Part shown: positions 51,681 through 60,099 of the stretch, piece by piece
How the letters are laid out: the number at the start of each line of letters is the position of its first letter
Position numbering within the stretch: position 1 is the first letter of the stretch
Assembly: GCA_041660815.1 (NCBI GenBank)
Contig: JBAZVN010000001.1
Span: 1-64,000 of the forward strand
Length of the DNA stretch: 64,000 nucleotides
From: PALSA-1006 sp041660815
GTDB taxonomy: Bacteria > Pseudomonadota > Gammaproteobacteria > Burkholderiales > Gallionellaceae
Direction: 5' to 3'
The notes under the pieces: generated by a model
Seen by the model: only the letters and a program-made list of their open reading frames with translations
Database searches by the model: none
What the model was told of the DNA's origin: nothing
Position numbers and translations under genes: made by a program

Positions 51681-53466
51681 CATCCACGCGCAAAATTGCC
51701 AAAAACGCTTCTTGGGGTATCTCCACGTTACCCACCTGTTTCATGCGTTTTTTACCGGCCTTTTGCTTCTCCAGCAATTTGCGCTTGCGCGAAATATCGC
51801 CGCCATAACATTTTGCCAGCACGTTTTTGCGCAGCGCTTTTACGTTTTCGCGGGAAATAATATTCGCCCCGATGGCAGCCTGAATGGCCACATCAAACAT
51901 TTGACGCGGAATCAGTTCGCGCATTTTCGCGGCAACTTCCCGCCCGCGATATTGGCTGTTGGCGCGGTGCACGATGATCGACAGCGCATCCACCTTGTCG
52001 CCGTTGATTAACATGTCCACCTTGACTACATCCGCCGGACGATATTCTTTAAATTCGTAATCCATCGACGCATAACCGCGCGATACCGACTTCAATTTAT
52101 CAAAGAAATCCAACACGATTTCGCCCATGGGAATTTCGTATTTCAGCAGCACTTGTTTGCCGTGATAGCTCATATCGATTTGCACGCCGCGCTTCTGCGT
52201 GCACAGCGTAATCACCGCGCCGACATATTCCTGGGGCATATACAAGTTGACGGCCACAATCGGTTCGCGAACCTCTTCCACCTTGGACATATCCGGCAAC
52301 TTGGAAGGATTGTCGACCAGCAGCACGGTACCGTCGCGCATCACCACTTCATAAATCACCGTGGGCGCGGTGGTAATCAAGTCCATGTCAAATTCGCGCT
52401 CCAGGCGTTCCTGCACGATTTCCATGTGCAACAACCCCAGAAAACCACAGCGGAAGCCAAAGCCCAGAGCCTGCGACACTTCCGGTTCATATTGCAGCGA
52501 GGAATCGTTCAGCTTGAGCTTTTCCAGAGAGTCGCGCAATGCTTCATATTGATTTGATTCAACAGGAAATAATCCGGCAAATACCTGCGGCTGCACCTCT
52601 TTAAAGCCGGGCAAAGCACTGCTGGCCGGCTTGCTCAATAAAGTAATGGTGTCACCCACTTTGGCGTCTTTTAACTCTTTAATACCGGCGATCACAAAAC
52701 CAACCTGTCCGGCGGAAAGTACCTCGCGCGGCTGGGATTTTGGGGTAAATACACCGATATTTTCGGTGAGATGCTGCGCGCCGGTGGCCATGAATAAAAT
52801 CTTATCCTTGGGCTTGAGCGTGCCATTCACAATGCGCACCAGCATCACCACACCGACGTAATTATCAAACCAGGAATCAATAATCAGTCCTTGCAGCGGC
52901 GCGCTTACATCCCCTTTCGGACAGGGTACTTTAACGATCAACGCTTCCAGAACATCCTGCACGCCCAAGCCGGTTTTGGCGGAACACTGCACCGCGTCTT
53001 GCGCATCGATCCCGATCACATCTTCAATTTCCGCAATCGCATTGGCCGGGTCGGCAGAAGGCAGGTCAATTTTATTTAACACCGGCACCACTTCCACGCC
53101 CAAATCCAGCGCGGTATAGCAGTTCGCCACCGTCTGCGCTTCCACGCCCTGTGACGCGTCAACCACCAGCAGCGCACCCTCGCATGCAGAAAGAGAGCGC
53201 GAAACCTCATAGGAAAAATCCACGTGTCCCGGTGTATCAATCAGGTTCAGGTTATATATCTGACCGTCGCGGGCTTTATAGCTTAAGGCTGCAGTTTGGG
53301 CCTTAATGGTAATGCCACGCTCACGCTCTATATCCATTGAGTCAAGCACTTGCGACTCCATCTCACGATCGGACAAGCCGCCGCAAAGATGAATAATTCG
53401 ATCCGCCAGCGTGGATTTTCCGTGGTCGATATGGGCAATAATTGAAAAATTTCTGATATGTTGCAT
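51673..53466 (-). CDS. lepA: Elongation factor 4 LepA
   Basis: LepA is a ribosome-associated translational GTPase. The 597-residue product has the G-domain (IAHIDHGKSTLADRII, RERGITIKAQTA, DTPGHVDFSYEV, NKIDLPSADP), EF-G-like domains II, III and V and the LepA-specific C-terminal domain (about 490-597; YRGREVAAKMRELIPRQMF). Start matches the conserved N-terminus MQHIRNFSII, although the upstream ribosome site is weak. A terminator-like hairpin lies 26 nt upstream in its own leader. Confidence 0.98.
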   Translation of the reverse strand: MQHIRNFSIIAHIDHGKSTLADRIIHLCGGLSDREMESQVLDSMDIERERGITIKAQTAALSYKARDGQIYNLNLIDTPGHVDFSYEVSRSLSACEGALLVVDASQGVEAQTVANCYTALDLGVEVVPVLNKIDLPSADPANAIAEIEDVIGIDAQDAVQCSAKTGLGVQDVLEALIVKVPCPKGDVSAPLQGLIIDSWFDNYVGVVMLVRIVNGTLKPKDKILFMATGAQHLTENIGVFTPKSQPREVLSAGQVGFVIAGIKELKDAKVGDTITLLSKPASSALPGFKEVQPQVFAGLFPVESNQYEALRDSLEKLKLNDSSLQYEPEVSQALGFGFRCGFLGLLHMEIVQERLEREFDMDLITTAPTVIYEVVMRDGTVLLVDNPSKLPDMSKVEEVREPIVAVNLYMPQEYVGAVITLCTQKRGVQIDMSYHGKQVLLKYEIPMGEIVLDFFDKLKSVSRGYASMDYEFKEYRPADVVKVDMLINGDKVDALSIIVHRANSQYRGREVAAKMRELIPRQMFDVAIQAAIGANIISRENVKALRKNVLAKCYGGDISRKRKLLEKQKAGKKRMKQVGNVEIPQEAFLAILRVDDK

Positions 53467-53483
53467 GGATATCTATCTGATAA

Positions 53484-53511
53484 AAAAAGCATCCCGCCAA
53501 ATTTGGCGGGA
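53484..53511 (-). terminator. Intrinsic terminator-like hairpin in the lepA leader
   Basis: TCCCGCCAAATTTGGCGGGA (53492-53511) is a perfect 20-bp palindrome followed on the minus strand by TGC and seven U residues. It sits 26 nt upstream of the lepA ATG and no minus-strand gene lies upstream, so it would act on the lepA transcript itself, as an attenuator, unless a promoter lies between hairpin and gene, for which there is no room. A TAAAAT -10-like box is at 53533-53528. Confidence 0.6.
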
Positions 53512-53533
53512 ATTCGCAAGGGTGCGGATTTTA

Positions 53534-53928
53534 GCCGATTTTTGCACGTCGCGCTGAACTGGAAAGCAAGCCACTGATACAAAAGCCGCTTGCGTCCGCC
53601 GGTCAATCGACTTAATTTACGGAAAGCTTCGTGTCTTGCGCCTAAATAACTTCATATTGCTACCAATGCTCCCGGAATACACCTATAACTTATGACATAT
53701 TGACGCGAAAATAAGCAATGTTATGATCAGGTTAGAATTCAACTGCAGTAATGTGCGCTGCAACATGAAGTAACATTTTGAAAAATCTGGCATTTCCAAA
53801 TTTAACAAGTGCATATGGTGCAGCTTTTAGAGATACAATATTTCCGATCATGCAGAGTTTAAATCGATATAGCAGAGCTGCTTAAGTTTAACTTGCAATT
53901 CCGAAAATCGGATCAATCAGGAGCCAAC
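53534..53928. other. Divergent intergenic region between lepA and HDOD gene 2
   Basis: About 400 bp without a recognisable gene. It must hold promoters for lepA (minus) and the HDOD gene (plus). The right 250 bp is A+T-rich. I see no clear operator. Confidence 0.5.
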
Positions 53929-54834
53929 ATGCCAGCAAGCACAAATTTACCACCCAATTATTCAATAAGTTACAACTCCCCTCTGTTAACTGCGAACACT
54001 ATTTCACTAAGCGCCAATCAACAGGCCATCATCAATGAAGTTCTTTGCGCACTGGAATCAGACCAGCTGGATTTGCCTGTGTTACCCGATATCGCAATTA
54101 AAGTTCGCAAATTACTGGATGATCCGAATAGCTCAACAGGCCAATTTGTTCAATTACTTTCATCTGACCTGTCTATTTCTCTGTATCTCATCAAAGCGGC
54201 CAACAGTGCGGCTTTTTCCACCGGCCATCCGGTGGGAAATCTGCGTGAAGCAATTCCCCGCCTGGGTTATAAATTGCTTTACAGCATGGTGTTAAGCATT
54301 ACGTTGACGAAATTGTTCAAAGCAAATAGTCCGCTCATTAATAACAAACTTAAGGAACTGCTGGAAAAAAGCCGGATTGTGGCGGCGAATAGTTTTGTTT
54401 TGGCGAAACGTAAAAAACATCTAAAACCGGAAGATGCACTACTGGCAGGATTGGTACGCGAAATTGGCGCATTGCCGCTCTATCTGTATGCGGATCGCAA
54501 CTATCCCGACATCGATGCTGAATCGTTAGAGTTATTGATCACAACTTTTTCCGCCCCGATAGGAATCTGCCTGCTGAAAAGTTGGAATTTCCCGGATGAA
54601 CTGATTGATGTCATTGCCGACCAATTGGATATGCGCAGCAAAGCAGCTTCGCAGGCTGCGGACTATGTGGATATTGTAACGATGGCAAATTTACAATTAC
54701 AGGCAACCAAAGCCCCCGTCTCCTGGAAAAATGTGTTTGCCGCCGAAAAGTTGGGTTGCTATCCGGGTGATTGCAAAAATATATTGCTTGGTCACGCAAG
54801 TCAGTTTGAAGCAGCCAGCGCTATGCTTGGGTAA
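53929..54834 (+). CDS. HDOD domain signalling protein, paralogue of the gene at 11.4 kb
   Basis: The 301-residue protein has one HDOD domain (about 40-250; LDLPVLPDIAIKVRKLLDDP, SLYLIKAANSAAF, IPRLGYKLLYSMV, DALLAGLVREIGALPLYLY). As in the paralogue the catalytic HD is lost. The two share the DDPNSS and KAANSAAF segments, IVAAN, and the C-terminal ERLGCYPGDCKN / EKLGCYPGDCKN element, which may define a subfamily. ATG 53929 follows AGGAG with 5-nt spacing; the frame extends upstream to a TTG without one. It precedes the sulfatase gene by 131 bp. Confidence 0.9.
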   Translation: MPASTNLPPNYSISYNSPLLTANTISLSANQQAIINEVLCALESDQLDLPVLPDIAIKVRKLLDDPNSSTGQFVQLLSSDLSISLYLIKAANSAAFSTGHPVGNLREAIPRLGYKLLYSMVLSITLTKLFKANSPLINNKLKELLEKSRIVAANSFVLAKRKKHLKPEDALLAGLVREIGALPLYLYADRNYPDIDAESLELLITTFSAPIGICLLKSWNFPDELIDVIADQLDMRSKAASQAADYVDIVTMANLQLQATKAPVSWKNVFAAEKLGCYPGDCKNILLGHASQFEAASAMLG

Positions 54835-54965
54835 GGCATATCACCCACGAATATCCTCGCGCGCTTAACGGGCGTGGCTTCATTGCCGGCGATTGGTATA
54901 ATGCCCTTCGGGTCTTAAATATATTTTGACCAAACGCAATCAAATCCATTTCCCGTTAACACCTG

Positions 54966-57026
54966 ATGAATACTATTCCACCTAAAAGTAATCCTGTACC
55001 TCCCGCTTTACCTCGTGTTTGGTTTTTTTCAATCGTTTTTATATTCGGCTTTCTACTGATTGGTCAACTTGTCCGCCTTGGGTTTTATTTTGCTTTTTCC
55101 GGCGGCAGCGAAGCAATTGAGTCTGCCCTGATCACCAAAGCATTTGCGCTGGGCTTGAGATACGATCTCAAGCTGGGACTTATTCTGTTAATTCCTTTTT
55201 TAATTTTGGCCGGCTTCAAGCGGCTAAGCCCCTTTATTGGCAACCTTGCCAAGCGCCTGTGGCTGGTTTATTTCAGCCTTATCATTGCCGCTTTAATCAT
55301 GGTCAATATCTTTGACTTTGCCCACTACGCTTATCTCGGCATCAAACTTTCAGCCAGCGTGCTGAATTTCATGGAGGATCCAAAGGAATCGGCAGGCATG
55401 GTTTGGCAGACTTATCCGGTGATCCGCTTGCTGTTCATCTGGATTGCTTTAAGCAGCGTGCTCAGCTACGCAATCAGCAAGCTCATACAAAAAGTCAGCA
55501 CACAGCCCGGCTGGGCACCTAAGTCAAAAATACGCCTAAAAACAAATAGCCTGATTATTGCCTCGGCATTTCTAGTCATCCTCGGCATCCATGGAAAATT
55601 TTCCCAATATCCACTGCGTTGGTCTGATGCCTATTTCACCCCGACGCCACTGGTCTCGGCACTGGCACTCAATCCGGTTCTCAATTTTTACGATACGCGA
55701 AAATACGTTGGCGCCACCTACTCGCTTCAGGCGGTCAAAGACGCCTATCCGCGCATGGCAAAATATTTAGGCGTCGATCCTCTCCAACCGGAAGCGTTGG
55801 ATTACGGGCGCATTGCCTTGCCCAAAGCGGATGCCATTTCAGGCCAGCCCAATATCGTTGTTATCCTGATGGAATCTTTTTCGGGTTATAAATCAAGCCT
55901 GACCGGCAACCCGCTCGACACGACACCGAACCTGAAAAAAATCGGCGACGAAGGCATCTATTTCGAACGCTTTTTTACCCCTCATGCCGGCACCGCTCGC
56001 GGCGTTTTTGCCACCCTCAGCGGCCTGCCGGATGTGGATATGCGCAACACATCCAGCCGCAATTCGGCAGCTGTCGATCAACATTCACTAATCAATGTGC
56101 TAACCGGCTACGAAAAATACTATTTCATCAGCGGTAGCACAACCTGGGCGAATGTACGGGGCGTTATTCAACAAAATATTCATGAAGTTCAGCTTCACGA
56201 AGAAGGCAGCTTCACCTCCCCCAGCGTTGATGTGTGGGGGATTTCCGACAAGAGTCTGTTTCTTGAAGCCAATACTGTTTTTCGCGCCGCCCGGAAACCG
56301 TTTTTCTCGGTCATTCAGACTTCCGGAAATCATCGGCCCTACACGATTCCTGCCGCCGATACCGATTTCATCAAACAGGATATTCCCCTTGATGTGCTAA
56401 ATAAGAACGGCTTTTTTGCACTCGATGAATTCAACGCGTTTCGCTACATGGATTACGCTATCGGGAAATATTTCGAGACAGCCAGGCATGAAAAATATTT
56501 TGACAACACCATTTTCGTTTTTCTGGGCGACCACGGCATCACCGCGCAGGGGAACGATGTCGGCCCGCATATGCCCCGCGCCTATCTGGATCTAAAACTT
56601 TCCGCCGTCCACACGCCCTTTATCTTGTACGCACCCAAGCTAATTAAACCGGCCCGCTACAGCACCGTCGGCTCGCAAATTGACGCGCTGCCCACCGTAC
56701 TCGGATTAACCGGACACAAAATTCGCCTGCAGGGTCTGGGGCGAGACCTGCTCGACAAACGCTACGATAATCAGCGTTACGCTTTCACTATTTTTGGTGA
56801 TCGGAATTCTGCCGAGATCGGTATTCTTGACAGCGAGTATTATTTCATCCGCAAGGCAAATGCCAAATCCGGCACCCTGCATGCACTTGACAGTGCAACT
56901 CCCTCGGTGGATTTAAGCAGTGCCAATCCGCAACGCGTAGCGCAAATGAATCGCCTTTTGGATGACTACTACCAAACTGCCATGTATCTGCTCACGCATA
57001 ACAAACAAAAAACCCATCCACAATAA
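54966..57026 (+). CDS. LtaS/MdoB-type membrane sulfatase or phosphoglycerol transferase
   Basis: The 686-residue protein has about five membrane helices in the first 220 residues and a large periplasmic alkaline-phosphatase-fold domain. Motifs: ESFSGYKSSLTG, the nucleophile Thr343 in HAGTARGVFATLSGLP, DVWGISDKSL, SGNHRPY and the metal site FLGDHGI. This is the architecture of LtaS and OpgB, which transfer glycerol phosphate or, in the wider family, act on phosphoethanolamine. In Gram-negative bacteria the substrate is often a periplasmic glucan or lipid A; the sequence does not decide it. murJ begins 24 bp later in the same direction, so an envelope function is consistent. Confidence 0.87.
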   Translation: MNTIPPKSNPVPPALPRVWFFSIVFIFGFLLIGQLVRLGFYFAFSGGSEAIESALITKAFALGLRYDLKLGLILLIPFLILAGFKRLSPFIGNLAKRLWLVYFSLIIAALIMVNIFDFAHYAYLGIKLSASVLNFMEDPKESAGMVWQTYPVIRLLFIWIALSSVLSYAISKLIQKVSTQPGWAPKSKIRLKTNSLIIASAFLVILGIHGKFSQYPLRWSDAYFTPTPLVSALALNPVLNFYDTRKYVGATYSLQAVKDAYPRMAKYLGVDPLQPEALDYGRIALPKADAISGQPNIVVILMESFSGYKSSLTGNPLDTTPNLKKIGDEGIYFERFFTPHAGTARGVFATLSGLPDVDMRNTSSRNSAAVDQHSLINVLTGYEKYYFISGSTTWANVRGVIQQNIHEVQLHEEGSFTSPSVDVWGISDKSLFLEANTVFRAARKPFFSVIQTSGNHRPYTIPAADTDFIKQDIPLDVLNKNGFFALDEFNAFRYMDYAIGKYFETARHEKYFDNTIFVFLGDHGITAQGNDVGPHMPRAYLDLKLSAVHTPFILYAPKLIKPARYSTVGSQIDALPTVLGLTGHKIRLQGLGRDLLDKRYDNQRYAFTIFGDRNSAEIGILDSEYYFIRKANAKSGTLHALDSATPSVDLSSANPQRVAQMNRLLDDYYQTAMYLLTHNKQKTHPQ

Positions 57027-57050
57027 AAATACATTTAAAATCAATAAGTT

Positions 57051-58589
57051 ATGAATCTTCTTAGAGCGCTTGCCGCGATTAGCAGCCTGACACTGGTCTC
57101 GCGTATTCTGGCGTTTATTCGCGATGTGCTGATTGCCCGAATCTTCGGTGCGGGCATGGCCACTGACGCATTTTTTGTTGCTTTTAAATTACCCAATCTA
57201 TTGCGGCGAATGTTTGCCGAAGGTGCATTCTCGCAAGCCTTCGTGCCGATTTTTGGCGAATATAAAAATCGGCGCGGGCAAGAAGAAACCAAATTGCTAG
57301 TGGATCATGTCACCACTTTATTGGCGATTATCCTGTTCATCATTACCTTGATAGGAATCATCGCCGCGCCCATTCTGGTGTATATCAGTGCGCCGGGCTT
57401 TGCAAAAGATACTGAAAAATTTGCGCTCACCGTACAATTATTGCGTCTCACCTCCCCCTACATTTTCTTTATCTCGCTGGTCGCTGTGGCAGCCGGAATT
57501 CTCAACACCTACAACAAATTCTGGGTCCCGGCTTTTGCGCCAATTTTGCTCAATATCTGCTTTATTAGTGCCGCACTTTGGCTTGCGCCGTATTGCGATC
57601 CGCCGATTTTGGCAATGGGCTGGGCGGTATTCCTCGCCGGTATTGTGCAACTTGCATTCCAAATACCCTTCCTGAAAAAAATCGGCATGCTGCCAACCTG
57701 GCGTTTAAATTTGCACGATGCCGGAGTTTGGCGCGTTATCAAGCAAATGGGGCCCGCCGTCTTTGGCGTGTCGATTGCACAAATAAGTCTGATTATTAAC
57801 ACTATTTTCGCTTCATTTTTAGTGGCAGGCAGCGTTTCCTGGCTGTACTACGCGGATCGCTTAATGGAATTTCCCTCCGGGGTTTTGGGGGCGGCAATCG
57901 CCTCAATTCTCCTGCCCTCTTTGTCCAAACACCATGCAGACAGCAATACGGTGGAGTATTCAAAACTGCTGGATTGGGGCTTGCGCCTGACCTTCATGTT
58001 GACCCTGCCTGCCGCCTTGGCGCTGGGCATGATCGCCGTACCGCTGATCGCCACTTTTTTTCAGCATGGTGCATTTTCCGCGCATGACGTATTGATGACG
58101 CGGGGCGCCTTGGTTGGCTACAGCGTCGGTCTAATCGGCATGCTCTCGGTTAAGGTTTTGGCACCGGGTTTTTATGCGCGGCAAGATATCAAAACACCGG
58201 TAAAAATCGGCATCATCACCTTGCTTGCAACCCAAGTGATGAACCTGCTGTTTATCGGCTGGATACAACACGCCGGACTGGCACTGGCGATTGGTCTGGG
58301 TTCCTGCTTTAACTCGGGCGTGCTGTTTTATCTGTTACGCAAGCGCGGCATCTACACGCCCGAACCGGGCTGGAGGAAATTTCTGGCCAAGCTAAGCGCT
58401 GCGTTATTGGGCTTGGGCTTGGTACTTTGGTTTGGCATGGGCAGCGAACAATACTGGCTTACCGCACAGGGTTGGGCGCGCATTTGGCACTTGACCTGGC
58501 TGGTCACTGCGGGCGTGGTAATTTATTTTGCTGTCTTGGGCATACTCGGATTCAGGTTAAAAGATTTTTCCAAACGCGGCGCCAGCTGA
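57051..58589 (+). CDS. murJ: Lipid II flippase MurJ
   Basis: MurJ flips lipid II for peptidoglycan synthesis. The 512-residue product is a typical 14-helix MOP-fold protein starting MNLLRALAAISSLTLVSRIL, with DVLIARIFGAG, ATDAFFVAFKLPNLLRRMFA and EGAFSQAFVPIF, the conserved N-terminal signature. Length is standard. zapE follows after 19 bp. Confidence 0.97.
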   Translation: MNLLRALAAISSLTLVSRILAFIRDVLIARIFGAGMATDAFFVAFKLPNLLRRMFAEGAFSQAFVPIFGEYKNRRGQEETKLLVDHVTTLLAIILFIITLIGIIAAPILVYISAPGFAKDTEKFALTVQLLRLTSPYIFFISLVAVAAGILNTYNKFWVPAFAPILLNICFISAALWLAPYCDPPILAMGWAVFLAGIVQLAFQIPFLKKIGMLPTWRLNLHDAGVWRVIKQMGPAVFGVSIAQISLIINTIFASFLVAGSVSWLYYADRLMEFPSGVLGAAIASILLPSLSKHHADSNTVEYSKLLDWGLRLTFMLTLPAALALGMIAVPLIATFFQHGAFSAHDVLMTRGALVGYSVGLIGMLSVKVLAPGFYARQDIKTPVKIGIITLLATQVMNLLFIGWIQHAGLALAIGLGSCFNSGVLFYLLRKRGIYTPEPGWRKFLAKLSAALLGLGLVLWFGMGSEQYWLTAQGWARIWHLTWLVTAGVVIYFAVLGILGFRLKDFSKRGAS

Positions 58590-58608
58590 ACTTCCCCACT
58601 CAAATCCT

Positions 58609-59748
58609 ATGCCGCAGCACACTTTTTCCCCGCCCTCCGACGGCAGCATGAGTCCCAAAGACTGGTATCAAATCATGCGGGGCAAGCCGGGATTTATACA
58701 CGATGCCGCGCAGGAAAAAGCCATCGCTGCGCTCGACACACTATGGATTCAACTGGTTGATTTTAAAGCAAAAAGAAATCACTTCCTAGGGCGGAGTTTG
58801 CTCAGTCCCGAGGTGCCGAAAGGCTTGTACTTCTGGGGGGGCGTGGGACGCGGTAAAAGTTTTCTCATGGATGTATTTTATGACTGCGTGCCCTACCGGC
58901 GCAAACGCCGCATTCACTTTCACAACTTCATGGCGGAAGTGCATCACGAACTAAAATTGCTGGAAAGCGAAAAAGATCCGCTGCTGGTGCTGGCCGACAA
59001 CATTGCCAAAGCCACGCGCCTGCTGTGTTTTGACGAATTTCACGTGAGCGATATTGCCGATGCGATGCTCCTGGGGCGCTTGCTCGAAGCCATGTTTGAG
59101 CGCGGCGTGGTACTGATGACTACCTCCAACTATCCGCCCGACGGCTTGTATCCCAACGGGCTGCAGCGTCAAAAATTTCTCCCCACCATTGCCTTGCTCA
59201 AGCGCGAATTGCGCGTGCTCAATGTGGATGGCGGCAACGACTATCGCTTGCGTGAAATGACGCGGGAATCCCTGTTTATGGTGCCCGCTAATGCAGACAG
59301 CGATGCGCGGATGGCAGACATGTTTGAGCAACTCAGCCCGGTTTCGCAGTTGAATGAAATTGATATTGAAATCGCGGGACGCAAGATTGCCGTGGAAAAA
59401 TGTTCGCACGGTGTGGTGTGGTTTGATTTTATGGTGCTGTGCGGCAGTGCGCGCGACCAAAGTGATTATCTGGAAATCGCCCATCAATTTCATACTGTTT
59501 TTGTGTCGCATATTCCAACACTCACTGACGACCTTGCTGCCGCAACACAGCGCTTTACCTGGCTGGTGGATGTATTTTATGACACGCGGGTGAAGTTGGT
59601 TATTTCGGCTGCAGCGTTACCGCAGCAGATGCGTGTACAGGCCGCACCCAGCAGTGAATTTTCACGCACGGTCAGCCGGCTGATTGAAATGCAAAGCAAA
59701 AAATATCTGGCATTGCCGCATCAGGCTGAAGGGGTGACTCTGGGTTGA
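58609..59748 (+). CDS. zapE: Cell division protein ZapE (AFG1-like ATPase)
   Basis: ZapE is a P-loop ATPase that associates with the divisome under stress. The 379-residue product has Walker A GGVGRGKSFLMD, FHNFMAEVHHEL, the Walker B region LLCFDEFHVSDIADAM and the TTSNYPPDGLYPNGLQR sensor segment, all characteristic of AFG1/ZapE. It ends just before a strong bidirectional terminator. The sulfatase-murJ-zapE order suggests one transcription unit for envelope and division. Confidence 0.95.
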   Translation: MPQHTFSPPSDGSMSPKDWYQIMRGKPGFIHDAAQEKAIAALDTLWIQLVDFKAKRNHFLGRSLLSPEVPKGLYFWGGVGRGKSFLMDVFYDCVPYRRKRRIHFHNFMAEVHHELKLLESEKDPLLVLADNIAKATRLLCFDEFHVSDIADAMLLGRLLEAMFERGVVLMTTSNYPPDGLYPNGLQRQKFLPTIALLKRELRVLNVDGGNDYRLREMTRESLFMVPANADSDARMADMFEQLSPVSQLNEIDIEIAGRKIAVEKCSHGVVWFDFMVLCGSARDQSDYLEIAHQFHTVFVSHIPTLTDDLAAATQRFTWLVDVFYDTRVKLVISAAALPQQMRVQAAPSSEFSRTVSRLIEMQSKKYLALPHQAEGVTLG

Positions 59749-59777
59749 AGCAGTGGAATCACAACATCCCCAACAAA

Positions 59778-59816
59778 AAACGAGCCCCGCATACACTTGG
59801 TATGCGGGGCTCGTTT
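59778..59816. terminator. Strong bidirectional terminator after zapE
   Basis: A 17-bp perfect stem, AAACGAGCCCCGCATAC (59778-59794) with 59800-59816, 5-nt loop ACTTG, flanked by A-run and T-run. It separates the convergent zapE and RND efflux operons. Confidence 0.93.
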
Positions 59817-59859
59817 CTACTGATTGACACTATTACTTGCGCATAAACAAGTACCGCGC

Positions 59860-60069
59860 TTAGCAACTACCCTTTACGCCAAAACGCGACAGGATGTTGT
59901 TCAACGGGCAAATCCGTGTGAAGCCACTCTGAAACAAATTCAGCCCCACAAACGCGGTGAAGAATAAAAAGTACGGGCTCACAAATAACGGGCTAGCTTC
60001 CACGCCCAATGCCAGTGACAACATGATGAAAAAACCTGCAACGATGCGGACGATACGTTCTGCGTTCAT
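59860..60069 (-). CDS. DUF2892 small membrane protein
   Basis: The 69-residue protein MNAERIVRIVAGFFIM has two membrane helices (about 9-24 and 27-48) and ends LNNILSRFGVKGSC, matching the DUF2892 (YgaP-like C-terminal) family; FTRICPL contains a conserved Cys-Pro. It lies 30 bp after the RND pump gene in the same orientation, with AGGAG 8 nt before the ATG, so it is probably the last gene of that operon. Function is unknown. Confidence 0.9.
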   Translation of the reverse strand: MNAERIVRIVAGFFIMLSLALGVEASPLFVSPYFLFFTAFVGLNLFQSGFTRICPLNNILSRFGVKGSC

Positions 60070-60099
60070 ACAAACTGCTCCTATTTTAAGTTTAAAAAA

